This document shows positions 24,963-33,769 of a stretch of 64,000 nt of DNA, one piece after another. Numbering within the stretch: position 1 is the stretch's first letter; every line of letters starts with the position of its first letter. Made by a program: the position numbers and the translations under genes. Under the pieces are notes generated by a model, which did not search any database, was not told where the DNA came from, and saw only the letters and a program-made list of their open reading frames with translations. Origin of the DNA: Lachnospiraceae bacterium (GTDB lineage: Bacteria; Bacillota; Clostridia; Lachnospirales; Lachnospiraceae). Location: NCBI GenBank assembly GCA_003507655.1, contig DNUZ01000030.1, positions 123,149-187,148 of the forward strand. The letters are read 5' to 3'.

Positions 24963-26399
24963 CTATTTCGCTCCGTGTTTTTTCATCGGCCCTTCTACTT
25001 TTTTTGTAAATAACATCTCAAATCCTGCGATTAAGTATTTTCTTGTATCTGCAGGGTTGATGATCAGATCAATATATCCTCTTCTTGCAGCATTTTCCAC
25101 ATTTGACTGTAATGCTTCATATTCTTTTGCCTTTTCGTCCAAGACATCTGCGGAAGCATCTGCATACATGATCTTAGCTGCCGATTTTGCATCCATCATG
25201 CCGACTTTTGCATCCGGCCATGCATAGACTAAATCTGCTCCAAGAGATTTTGAGTTCATCATTACATAAGAACTTCCGAATGCATCTCCTGTAATGAAGT
25301 TAATCTTTGCAGTTGTTGCATTGGCAAATGCGTATGTCATACGGGCAAGTGCCTTTGGAAGACGTTTTTCAGAACATGAAGTCGCTTTAAATCCTGTTGT
25401 ATTTGTCATGGAAAGTACCGGGATATCAAATGCGTCACAGTACTGGATAAAGTCTGCTGCTTTTTCGCATCCCTGTGCGGTTAATGCTGCTTCAAATTCC
25501 TCTGTCCTGTTTCCGTTTTCATCATGCATTACGGTAGCGTTTGCTACTGCACCAACGGTAATTCCGTTTAATTTGATGAATCCTGTTACCATATCTTTTG
25601 CATAACCTTTCTTTGTCTCTACAAAGTTATGGTCATCTGCAATTTCAGAAAGGAAGTATCTTGGATCACCTTTCATGGATTCCATGCTCTCACATGCACG
25701 GTTTAAATCGTCCGTACACTCGTCCACACGTCCGCTCTCCTCGTTGCATCCCGGAAGAATGGTTACTAATTCGCGGATCTCAGCAAGGATCTCATCCTCT
25801 GTTCCGGCTGCATCTACAACACCTGTGTTTGCTGCCTGGAAGTCAGCTTTTGCTGTATCGCATTTCGATACGTTGTTGTCTGCAATGGCATCCGGAGAGT
25901 TTACGAAAAGTCTTCCTTTTTCTGTCTCCATGTAAGTGAAGTCACATAATGCGGATGCAACGGCAAGTCCACCTCCACAGCTGCCGAATACGGCACTGAT
26001 CTGTGGTACAACACCGGAAGCTGCTGTCTGTTTTGCATAAATCTGACCCATTCCTTCCAATGCATCTACAGATTCCTGTAAACGGACACCCGCACAGTCT
26101 AAAAGACCAATGACCGGTGCACCCATCTTCATTGCCATGTCATAAACAGAAGCAATTTTCTTTGCGTGCATTTCACCGATTGTTCCACCTAACACGGAAG
26201 CGTCCTGGCTGTATACAAATACCAGGTTTTCATCGATTAATCCGTGACCGACAATTACTCCGTCAGAAGGAGTCTTATCTGCAGTCAGATTAAAATCTGT
26301 GCTTCGTGCAGTTACGAGAGAACCAAGCTCTACAAAACTGTTCTCATCCAGTAACTTGGCAATTCGTTGCATTGCTAAGCTATTCTTTGTGCTACTCAT
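24963..26399 (-). CDS. MmdA/12S-type acyl-CoA carboxyltransferase
   Basis: A 478-aa carboxyl transferase of the crotonase-like family (methylmalonyl-CoA or propionyl-CoA type, related to MmdA, PccB and transcarboxylase 12S). Visible: the N-terminal half with DGVIVGHGLID, ASVLGGTIGEMHAKKI, GAPVIGLLDCAGVRLQESVDAL and FGSCGGGLAVASALCDF; the second half with LSMTNTTGF, GDAFGSSYVMMNSKSLGADLVYAWPDAKVGMM. First gene of the five-gene decarboxylase operon, with GGAGG before the ATG. The exact acyl-CoA substrate is not evident. Confidence 0.9.
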   Translation of the reverse strand: MSSTKNSLAMQRIAKLLDENSFVELGSLVTARSTDFNLTADKTPSDGVIVGHGLIDENLVFVYSQDASVLGGTIGEMHAKKIASVYDMAMKMGAPVIGLLDCAGVRLQESVDALEGMGQIYAKQTAASGVVPQISAVFGSCGGGLAVASALCDFTYMETEKGRLFVNSPDAIADNNVSKCDTAKADFQAANTGVVDAAGTEDEILAEIRELVTILPGCNEESGRVDECTDDLNRACESMESMKGDPRYFLSEIADDHNFVETKKGYAKDMVTGFIKLNGITVGAVANATVMHDENGNRTEEFEAALTAQGCEKAADFIQYCDAFDIPVLSMTNTTGFKATSCSEKRLPKALARMTYAFANATTAKINFITGDAFGSSYVMMNSKSLGADLVYAWPDAKVGMMDAKSAAKIMYADASADVLDEKAKEYEALQSNVENAARRGYIDLIINPADTRKYLIAGFEMLFTKKVEGPMKKHGAK

Positions 26400-26452
26400 T
26401 TATTAGCCCTCCATCTATGTATTGAAAATTTTTAAAAAATTTCGCTATGCTA

Positions 26453-26481
26453 ATTGTATTACTTTTAATACAATATTTCAA
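26453..26481 (-). promoter_or_regulatory. promoter of the decarboxylase operon with an overlapping dyad
   Basis: TTGAAA (26476-26481), 17-nt spacer, TACAAT (26453-26458) on the minus strand. The spacer and -10 contain the perfect inverted repeat TTGTATTA-N4-TAATACAA. A protein bound there would block RNA polymerase, so repression is likely. The shape is loosely like a Rex (NADH-sensing) site, but the consensus does not match exactly. Confidence 0.7.
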
Positions 26482-26540
26482 TAGTAATTTGTTAAATTTT
26501 TCACTAATTTGAATAGACATTTTTTCCAATCTGACGAATT

Positions 26541-27737
26541 TTAAAACAGAAACTTTTCTAAGACGCACTGCAGATACCACCGTGGCGTTCTTGCGGATAC
26601 ATTTTCCATCGCAACGATCGGATAAGATACTGCTTTTTCCTCTCCGATATAGTACTCTGCTTTTCCGATCACCGTTCCTTTTTTGACCGGTGCCTGCAAT
26701 ACTTTCTTTGTCGTGCATTTTACGGTCACTTTTTCTTCCTTGTCTTTTAAAACCCGAAGATCCTTTCCTTTTACCCGAACCGGCATCAGAATCTCTTTGT
26801 CAGGATCATAGGAGTTGTCAGCGGCGTTTATGACAGGGACCGTCTCTAATTCTTGTTTGGCTTTGACTTTTACCTTTTCATAATGCTCTAAACCGTATTC
26901 CATGAGCTTTCTGGTATCTGCCCATTTATAGCTTTTGTTATTCGGCCAGCCGCAGGCAAGCAGTGATACCACAAATGTCCGCTCCCCTCTTTTTAAGGCT
27001 CCGACGTAGCAATAGCCTGCATCCGCGGTAAATCCGGTCTTTCCGGACAGTGCGCCATCCATCATCTGTAAAAAAGCATTGTGATTATTACAGGTAAAAT
27101 TCCGGCTTCTCTCTACATTCTGAAAACTATGCTGTTTTGTCTGTGTAATTTTTAAAAACGTATCGTTTTTGATACAGTAGCTCATGATCGTTGCAAGATC
27201 TTTTGCCGTGGTTCCATGAGAACCTGTTTCATCTTTTGCGTCTAATCCGTTTGGCGTGATAAAATGTGTATGTTCACATCCTAACTCTTTCGCCTTTTCG
27301 TTCATCATCTCTGCAAATTTCTCCACACTCCCGCCAACATGCTCGGCGATCGCAACTGCAGAATCGTTATGTGATTCTAACATCAGCGAATAGAGCAGGT
27401 CTTTTAATAAGAAGGTGTCTTTGGTTGTCATTCCAAGATGGACTTTTGGCATAGACGCGGCATGTTGACTGACGGTTACCGTCTCGTCTAACCTGCCGCT
27501 TTCAATTGCCAGAATGCATGTCATGATCTTTGTGGTGCTGGCATTTGCTAAAAACTGTTCTTCTTCTTTGCCGTAGAGGACTCTGCCGCTGTCTGCATCC
27601 ATTAAGACGGCAGACTTGGCATAGAGTCCAAGACTATCCTGATGTTCTTTTGCAAAAACCTCTAACACCACACTTGTTAAGATCAGACTGATGCATAGAA
27701 CGATGATCATCGTTTGCTTGAATGGATTTTTTTTCAC
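26541..27737 (-). CDS. D-alanyl-D-alanine carboxypeptidase (DacF-like penicillin-binding protein)
   Basis: Trims the terminal D-Ala of peptidoglycan pentapeptides. The 398-aa precursor has a signal peptide, then the three active-site motifs of the S11 family: STTK (in NASTTKIM), SHN (SHNDSAVAIAEH) and KTG (SGKTGFTADAG). The C-terminal ~100 residues form the PBP5-type beta domain (PVRVKGKDLRVLKDKEEKV). It follows hydA by 32 nt on the same strand with no terminator seen, so it might be read through from the hydrogenase operon. A second family member is at 33770. Confidence 0.95.
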   Translation of the reverse strand: MKKNPFKQTMIIVLCISLILTSVVLEVFAKEHQDSLGLYAKSAVLMDADSGRVLYGKEEEQFLANASTTKIMTCILAIESGRLDETVTVSQHAASMPKVHLGMTTKDTFLLKDLLYSLMLESHNDSAVAIAEHVGGSVEKFAEMMNEKAKELGCEHTHFITPNGLDAKDETGSHGTTAKDLATIMSYCIKNDTFLKITQTKQHSFQNVERSRNFTCNNHNAFLQMMDGALSGKTGFTADAGYCYVGALKRGERTFVVSLLACGWPNNKSYKWADTRKLMEYGLEHYEKVKVKAKQELETVPVINAADNSYDPDKEILMPVRVKGKDLRVLKDKEEKVTVKCTTKKVLQAPVKKGTVIGKAEYYIGEEKAVSYPIVAMENVSARTPRWYLQCVLEKFLF

Positions 27738-27769
27738 TTAACTCATTCTTTCCGTACCGTTTCCATTTA

Positions 27770-29488
27770 CTATATGCCAAGAGAATGGTCGGTATGTAAC
27801 AACTCGTGCGATTTATGAGACAGTGGTTTTTCTAAAAAGCTGCGATACAATTCCTGTACTGCCGGATTCTCATGGGAAAAACGGATCTCGTTTTCTGCAT
27901 CCAGTTCATAGAGGACATCTCCACGCTCTTTTGCCAGTTCTAAATTGTCATGGATCGGCTGGCCACCGCCGCCGGCACATCCGCCCGGACACGCCATGAC
28001 TTCTACAAAGTCATATTCTGCCTCGCCTTTTTTGATCCTCTCGATCAAACGTCTGGTATTGCCAAGACCACTGACTACGGCAGCTCTTACTTTTGTGCCT
28101 GCGATCTCTACCTCGGCTTCCCGGACTCCATCCTGTCCGCGGACAACTTTAAATGCATCCGGTGCAGGATTTTCTCCTGTTAAGAAGTAGTAGGCACTCC
28201 GAAGTGCCGCCTCCATAACACCGCCGGTCGCACCAAAGATAACAGCAGCTCCGCTTCCGCATCCCAATGGTTCATCAAACTCCTCTTCTTTTAAATGCTC
28301 TAACTGAATATGCTCTGCACGGATCAGACGTCCTACCTCTCTCGTGGTGATAACAGAATCCACGTCCGGTCCGGTTCCCGTCACATCCATACACGCCATC
28401 TGGCTTTCGTATTTTTTCGCTGTACATGGCATGATCGACAGACAGTAGATTTCTTCCGGCTCCACACCTAACTGCTGTGCATAGTAGGTTTTTGCAATTG
28501 CTCCAAACATCTGCTGCGGGGATTTTGCAGTGGAAAGATTCGGCAGCAACTCCGGATATTCATATTTTACAAAGCGTACCCAGCCCGGACAGCAGGACGT
28601 AAACATCGGGAATTTGTATTTGTCTTTATTTTTCAGTCTTTCGATGAACTCATTTGCTTCTTCCATGATCGTTAAATCCGCAGTAAAGTTCGTATCAAAC
28701 ACATAGTCGATCCCGGTTCTTCGAAGGGCTGCTACTAACCGTTTGACCGTTGCATCTTCCCGTTTTAAACCAAACCGTTCGCCCCAGGCTGCACGGACTG
28801 CCGGTGCAATCTGTGCCACAACAACTTTTTTCTTATCTGCAATGGCATAAACCAGTTCATTTAGATCATCGCGTTCTCTTAAAGCTCCAACCGGACAGTG
28901 CGTGATACACTGGCCGCATAATGCACAGTTGATGTCTTCTATGGACATTCCTTCCCTTAATCCTACATTGGTGCGTTTTCCGGTATTGATGATATCCCAG
29001 ACTTTCATTCCCTGGATCTTATCGCAGACCTGTACACAACGCATGCATTTGATACATTTTTTTGCATCACGTATCAGCGGAAAATCCATGTCCCATTCCT
29101 GCTCCTCATACTCTTCTTTAAAAGGAACATTTAAGATATCTAAATCATTTGCTAATTTTTGCAGGGAACAGTTACCGCTTCGGACACAGGTAGCACAGCG
29201 ATAGTCATGCTGGGATAAGATCAGTCCGACATTGGTACGTCTTGCATTCATGACACGTTTGCTGTTCGTATAGATCTCCATGCCTTCTTCTACTGCGGTA
29301 TTACAGGCAGCTACTAACGCATCTTTTCCTTTGATCTCTACGATGCAGACACGGCAGGCACCAATTTCGTTTAAATCCTTCAAAAAACAAAGGGTCGGTA
29401 TCTTGATCCCTACGGATGCTGCTGCATTTAAAATTGTTGTACCTTTTTCTACATTTACTTCCTGATTATCTATCCATAATTTTACCAT
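27770..29488 (-). CDS. hydA: [FeFe] hydrogenase catalytic subunit
   Basis: A 572-aa iron hydrogenase. N-terminal 2Fe-2S domain (TLCFLKDLNEIGACRVC, then a later Cys), a His/Cys 4Fe-4S domain (SQHDYRCATCVRSGNCSLQ), two 4Fe-4S ferredoxin motifs (CIKCMRCVQVC, CALCGQCITHCPVGAL) and the H-cluster motifs FTSCCPGW, MPCTAKKYE and VMACPGGCAGGGGQP, then the small-subunit domain. I choose the ATG at 29488; it overlaps the upstream gene by 7 nt. No NuoE or full NuoF subunit is next to it, so the electron partner is presumably the NuoF/GltD-like protein at 29482-31326. Confidence 0.95.
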   Translation of the reverse strand: MVKLWIDNQEVNVEKGTTILNAAASVGIKIPTLCFLKDLNEIGACRVCIVEIKGKDALVAACNTAVEEGMEIYTNSKRVMNARRTNVGLILSQHDYRCATCVRSGNCSLQKLANDLDILNVPFKEEYEEQEWDMDFPLIRDAKKCIKCMRCVQVCDKIQGMKVWDIINTGKRTNVGLREGMSIEDINCALCGQCITHCPVGALRERDDLNELVYAIADKKKVVVAQIAPAVRAAWGERFGLKREDATVKRLVAALRRTGIDYVFDTNFTADLTIMEEANEFIERLKNKDKYKFPMFTSCCPGWVRFVKYEYPELLPNLSTAKSPQQMFGAIAKTYYAQQLGVEPEEIYCLSIMPCTAKKYESQMACMDVTGTGPDVDSVITTREVGRLIRAEHIQLEHLKEEEFDEPLGCGSGAAVIFGATGGVMEAALRSAYYFLTGENPAPDAFKVVRGQDGVREAEVEIAGTKVRAAVVSGLGNTRRLIERIKKGEAEYDFVEVMACPGGCAGGGGQPIHDNLELAKERGDVLYELDAENEIRFSHENPAVQELYRSFLEKPLSHKSHELLHTDHSLGI

Positions 29489-31326
29489 ATGCTCTCTCTG
29501 CCTCCTCTGAACACTCCACATCCAAATTTATCACAACGTAAACATCTTGCTGATTCCTGTCTTGCTTCTTCAAGACTCATGGAGTATTCCACTCCTTCAA
29601 AGTCTTTTTTACGTTCACAGGCTTCTCTGTCTGTCAGATGGATCCGTCCACTCTGCAACTTGTCGCTAAGATTTGGCTGTGGAATCTCCACATCTGTTGA
29701 CATTTCGTGATGGAAGCCAAGATATTCATCGATATTTGCTGCCGCTGCTTTACCTGCCGCAATGGCACGAATGACCGTGGATGGTCCTGAAACACAGTCT
29801 CCACCGGAAAAGATTCCTTCCTCTCCCGGCACTGCCCCAAATTCATCTGCCACAATACGGTGGCGTTTTACCGGTACGTTGGATTCTTCAAAATGTGCAG
29901 AATCGATTTCCTGTCCGATTGCAACTAAAATGACATCACAGCCTAACCGTTCTTCCGGTTTTTTTGCTCTGTTCGGACTTGGTCTTCCGGCACTGTCATA
30001 CAGACCACTGATTTGCGGTTGTGTCCAGAGTGCAGCAACATTCCCTTTCTCATCTGCTTCTACGCGTTTCGGTGCCTGTAATGTCAAAAGCTCAATTCCT
30101 TCTGCGATGGCTCCTTCGATTTCTGCTTCTAACGCTGTCATATCTTTTTGCCGTCTGCGATATACAATGCTGACTTTTTCTGCATGGCAGCGCATTGCGG
30201 TTCTGGCACAGTCCATCGCCACATTTCCTCCGCCGACTACAACAACTCTTTTTCCTCTGAAATCAGGATACTTTCCATAGCCGATATCTCTCAGCATATC
30301 TACTGCTGAAATGACACCCTTACTGTCCGCACCTTCTACCTCAAATTTTTTATCGGTATGAGCACCGATTGCGATGTAAACTGCATCATACTCCTGTTTT
30401 AATTCATCATAAGTGATATCCTTACCAATTTCGATATTGCATCGTAAATCCACACCGGTAGATAAAATTGCATCGATATCTTCCTGCAGACGTTCTCTTG
30501 GAAAACGATAACTCGGTATTCCGTAACGAAGCATTCCTCCCGGCTGCTCTTTTTCCTCAAATACCACCGTCTGATGTCCCATAAGCTGTAAGAAATAGGC
30601 AGCAGTCAATCCGCTTGGACCTGCACCGATAATGGCAATTTTCTTTCCTGTAGCCTCGGCACATTTTGGTACCTCGACCTGATCTGCCCTTGCATGGTCT
30701 ACTGCAAAACGTTTCAGTCCCCGGATATTGACCGAGCTGTCGATCATATTTCTGCGGCATCTTGCTTCACATGGATGCTCACAGATCAATGCACATGCGG
30801 TCGGGAATGGATTATCCTTGCGGATGAGTTTTACTGCATCCTGATACCTTCCCATTCCTACCAGTGCTACATAACCCGGAATATCTACCTTCGCCGGGCA
30901 GAGCGTGATACATGGTATCGGCTGTTCAAACGATGCCGTACACCGTTTATTATGGATATGAGACAGGTAATCCTCTTTGAACCCCTCTAATCCGACTAAT
31001 ACCATCCTTGCAGATTCAAAACCTATGGCACAGTCTGCGGTCACCTGAATATTCCTTGCTGTTTCCTTTATGAGATGTAAAGTCTCTAATGTTGCTCTGT
31101 TGTTCAACACATCCTCTAAAAGATTTTCTAACTGTCCAAGCCCTACACGGCATGGCACACATTTTCCACAAGTCTGTGCATGACAGACTTTTAAAAATGA
31201 AAGCTGCATATCCACCGGACATACCCCCGGAGGACTTGCGACAATGCGCTGCTCAAATTCCCGCATCAGACGTTCTGTTGTTGTGTCTTCACGCTTTGGT
31301 GCTCCTGCTGTTAATCTTCTCTCCAT
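29482..31326 (-). CDS. hydrogenase-associated flavoprotein: NuoF C-terminal cluster domain fused to GltD-like NAD(P)H oxidoreductase
   Basis: A 614-aa fusion. Residues ~1-110 match the C-terminal iron-sulfur part of NuoF/HydB (CGKCVPCRVGLGQLENLLEDV), without the FMN/NADH-binding domain. Residues ~120-600 match the glutamate synthase small subunit GltD/NfnB type: a cysteine-rich region (ALICEHPCEARCRR), FAD motif IIGAGPSGLTAAYFLQ, GGMLRYGIPSYR, NAD(P) motif VVVGGGNVAMDCARTA, and FAD/C-terminal GIFSGGDCVSGPSTVIRAIA. It would pass electrons from NAD(P)H to HydA or the reverse. GGGAGG precedes the ATG. Domains are clear; the electron carrier specificity is inference. Confidence 0.85.
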   Translation of the reverse strand: MERRLTAGAPKREDTTTERLMREFEQRIVASPPGVCPVDMQLSFLKVCHAQTCGKCVPCRVGLGQLENLLEDVLNNRATLETLHLIKETARNIQVTADCAIGFESARMVLVGLEGFKEDYLSHIHNKRCTASFEQPIPCITLCPAKVDIPGYVALVGMGRYQDAVKLIRKDNPFPTACALICEHPCEARCRRNMIDSSVNIRGLKRFAVDHARADQVEVPKCAEATGKKIAIIGAGPSGLTAAYFLQLMGHQTVVFEEKEQPGGMLRYGIPSYRFPRERLQEDIDAILSTGVDLRCNIEIGKDITYDELKQEYDAVYIAIGAHTDKKFEVEGADSKGVISAVDMLRDIGYGKYPDFRGKRVVVVGGGNVAMDCARTAMRCHAEKVSIVYRRRQKDMTALEAEIEGAIAEGIELLTLQAPKRVEADEKGNVAALWTQPQISGLYDSAGRPSPNRAKKPEERLGCDVILVAIGQEIDSAHFEESNVPVKRHRIVADEFGAVPGEEGIFSGGDCVSGPSTVIRAIAAGKAAAANIDEYLGFHHEMSTDVEIPQPNLSDKLQSGRIHLTDREACERKKDFEGVEYSMSLEEARQESARCLRCDKFGCGVFRGGRESIW

Positions 31327-31360
31327 GTGTTACCTCCCTTTAATTTGTGAATTTTTTATC

Positions 31361-31393
31361 AAAAAAGGACAGACACGTTTGTGTCTGTCCTTT
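31361..31393 (-). terminator. terminator of scpAB
   Basis: GGACAGACAC and GTGTCTGTCC pair with a 4-nt loop and are followed by TTTTTT on the minus strand. The stem starts within the scpB stop codon. Only about 35 nt remain before the hydrogenase gene, so that operon's promoter must overlap or lie just behind this hairpin. Confidence 0.9.
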
Positions 31394-31952
31394 AGATATC
31401 CATTTTCATCTGCATTTCTTCTTCTGCTTCCCGCTTGAAGTTCTCTAACTGATCCTGATTCAGAATCGGCAGCTCCTCAATGGAAGAAACTCCAAATGTT
31501 CTTAAAAACTCTTCTGTTGTTCCGAATAAGAGCGGCCGCCCCGGTGCATCTAAACGCCCCAGCTCGCAAACCAGATTGTAATCTACCAATCGGCTGACTG
31601 CATGGGAACAGGAGACTCCTCTGATTTTTTCAATCTCTGCTCTTGTAATCGGTTGCTTATATGCGATAATTGAAAGCGTCTCTAACAATACGTCTGTCAG
31701 TGCGTAATGCTTTGGCTGCTTTGCTACTTTTATCAGGTAGTCATACATCTGAGGCTTGGTACACATCTGATAAGCTCCATCCAGCTCCGTGATTGTAATA
31801 CCGCGATCCTCTGCCTCGTAGTTCTTTTGCATTTGTTCTATGATATCCTTCACTTCTTTTTTATCCAGTTCTAAAACCTCCGCGAGCTTAGATAACTCTA
31901 CGGAATCTCCCATTGTAAAGAGAATCGACTCTATCACTGCTTCATAATTCAT
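31392..31952 (-). CDS. scpB: segregation and condensation protein B
   Basis: ScpB forms the SMC-ScpAB condensin with ScpA and SMC. The 186-aa protein has two winged-helix domains; IESILFTMGDSVELSKLAEVL, ITRAEIEKIRGVSCSHAVSRL, GRLDAPGRPLLFGTTEEFLRTFG are family blocks. I choose the ATG at 31952 with GGAG 8 nt upstream over a GTG at 31961. It follows scpA by 18 nt. The smc gene is not in this window. Confidence 0.96.
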   Translation of the reverse strand: MNYEAVIESILFTMGDSVELSKLAEVLELDKKEVKDIIEQMQKNYEAEDRGITITELDGAYQMCTKPQMYDYLIKVAKQPKHYALTDVLLETLSIIAYKQPITRAEIEKIRGVSCSHAVSRLVDYNLVCELGRLDAPGRPLLFGTTEEFLRTFGVSSIEELPILNQDQLENFKREAEEEMQMKMDI

Positions 31953-31970
31953 ACATCTCACTCCAGACTT

Positions 31971-32720
31971 TTAGGCGGCTACTTTCGATTCAATGCGGAT
32001 ATCATCAAAAATATGCTCCTGTGAAATCGAAATCTTGCCTAATTTCATCAATTCTAAGATTGCAAGAAAATTTACGATAATTTCCATTTTCCCGCTTTTG
32101 GATTCTAGCAAATTCTTAAAACTAAAGGAACGATGCGTCCTTGCATACTCTTCTAATGTATGCATGGTATCTTCTAAAGAAACCTGTTCCTTTTCAATTC
32201 TGCCGAACTTAGAGCGAACCGGATCAATACGATCCTGTTTCTTCTGCATAATGGATTTAAAAATGTCATTGAGCTTTGCTAAAGTGGTATCTCCGACTAA
32301 CTCATCCAAATCTACCGGTTCTTCATATGCTGCCACCTCCGGCGGTACGGTCGGAACCTTAAACATGACCTTTTGTGCGTCCACCTGCCGGTCTTTTAAT
32401 TCATAGGAGATACATTTATACATCTTATATTCCAAAAGCTGCTGTACCAGTTCTGCTCTTGGGTCTTCCTGTTCTTCTTCCTCCTCCGGTGGTGCCGGAA
32501 GAAGCATTTTAGACTTGATATCTAACAGTGTGGCAGCCATCACTAAGAACTCGCTGACCACGTTCAGATCATGCCGCTTCATTTCCCGTATGTAGTCCAT
32601 ATACTGTTTTGTAATCTCAACGATCGGGATGTCATAGATATTCACTTTGTTCTTATCTAACAGATGTAAAAGCAGATCCAAAGGTCCTTCAAACACCTGC
32701 AGTTTCACGGTCATATCCAT
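31971..32720 (-). CDS. scpA: segregation and condensation protein A
   Basis: The kleisin of the SMC-ScpAB complex, 249 aa. The N-terminal FEGPLDLLLHLLDKNKVNIYDIPI and FLVMAATLLDIKSKMLLP bind the SMC neck; the C-terminal VNFLAILELMKLGKI is the winged helix that binds the SMC cap. The middle has an acidic linker (EEEEEQEDPRAE). First gene of scpAB; the 75 nt before it are short and AT-rich. Confidence 0.96.
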   Translation of the reverse strand: MDMTVKLQVFEGPLDLLLHLLDKNKVNIYDIPIVEITKQYMDYIREMKRHDLNVVSEFLVMAATLLDIKSKMLLPAPPEEEEEQEDPRAELVQQLLEYKMYKCISYELKDRQVDAQKVMFKVPTVPPEVAAYEEPVDLDELVGDTTLAKLNDIFKSIMQKKQDRIDPVRSKFGRIEKEQVSLEDTMHTLEEYARTHRSFSFKNLLESKSGKMEIIVNFLAILELMKLGKISISQEHIFDDIRIESKVAA

Positions 32721-32795
32721 AAAAATGTACTGCTCCTATTTTTTGTGAATTAATAATATTGTACATCATATTGAGGTAAATTTCAAGAGTTGAAC

Positions 32796-33650
32796 CTACA
32801 TTTTGTTGATCCGTATCATCAGTACCTCGGCACGGTCAAACACACGGATATGGAAGGTATGTGTTCCTAAACCTTTGCTCACATAAACTTTTCTGTCTCC
32901 AAAATTGAACTCTCCGGCATCATATTTCGGAAAGAGTTCAAACTGCGGGGAAATCACACTTCCGATTCCCGGAATCCGAACCAGACCACCATGGGTATGT
33001 CCGCAGACACTTACATCCGCCCCCCATTCTGCATATTCCTTTGCAAACATCGGATTGTGTGCCATCAGAATCTGTACAGAGTCCTGCTTTGCATCCCCTA
33101 ATACATCCCTGATAAAATGCTCCGGCAGTGGTTCATAACTGCCCTTTCCATAACATTCCAACGGAATTTCCAGTCCGCTGATACAAAACTTCCCGCCATG
33201 CAGTATGACTTCTTCCGAAGCATTGTTTAAAATATGCACCCCTGATTTCCGCACCCGGTTTTCATACGCTAAAAACGCCTCCGTCTGCATAACCGGTACT
33301 TTCGAGACACGGCTTTCATGGTTTCCGTTTGAAAAATAAACAGGTGCAATCTCTGTCAGTTTTTTTAGTGCCTGATATGCGGTCTCATAAGTCTCCGGAT
33401 AACGGCTCACGATCATATCTCCCGGAACCAGAATCATATCCGGTTTTTGTTCTTTGATCTTTTGTATTAAAATATCATTATCCCTGCCATAGACATGGGC
33501 ATGCAGATCCGCTACCACTGCAAAATTAACGCTCTGTGTAATCTTATCCGTCTGATACTCATAGGACGTGATCCGAAACTTCTTTAATTCAAAATGCTGC
33601 CACAGGATAAAACATCCTATCAGCAAAATAATCATTCCAATGATCTTCAT
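32796..33650 (-). CDS. membrane-anchored metallophosphoesterase (YkuE-like)
   Basis: A 284-aa protein with an N-terminal membrane helix (IIGMIILLIGCFILWQ) and a calcineurin-like domain. The metal ligands are visible: DLHAH, GDM (VPGDMIVS), NGNHESR, AHNP and GHTHGG. In Bacillus YkuE is a secreted or wall-anchored phosphoesterase; substrates of this branch are uncertain, though UDP-2,3-diacylglucosamine-like or lipid substrates have been suggested for relatives. It faces outward from the membrane helix. Divergent from the carboxypeptidase at 33770. Confidence 0.88.
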   Translation of the reverse strand: MKIIGMIILLIGCFILWQHFELKKFRITSYEYQTDKITQSVNFAVVADLHAHVYGRDNDILIQKIKEQKPDMILVPGDMIVSRYPETYETAYQALKKLTEIAPVYFSNGNHESRVSKVPVMQTEAFLAYENRVRKSGVHILNNASEEVILHGGKFCISGLEIPLECYGKGSYEPLPEHFIRDVLGDAKQDSVQILMAHNPMFAKEYAEWGADVSVCGHTHGGLVRIPGIGSVISPQFELFPKYDAGEFNFGDRKVYVSKGLGTHTFHIRVFDRAEVLMIRINKM

Positions 33651-33769
33651 ATACTTCTCCTTTGCTCTGATATCCTATCACATTTTGCATAAAAATCCCA
33701 GCATCAGTCATATTTTTTTCTCTTTTCTATTAATATTAAACTAAAGCAGATAATGTTTCAGGAATCACT

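Noticed and set aside
26453-26481. Firm call of a Rex operator
   Set aside because: The dyad length and core do not match the usual Rex consensus; reported only as an unidentified operator.
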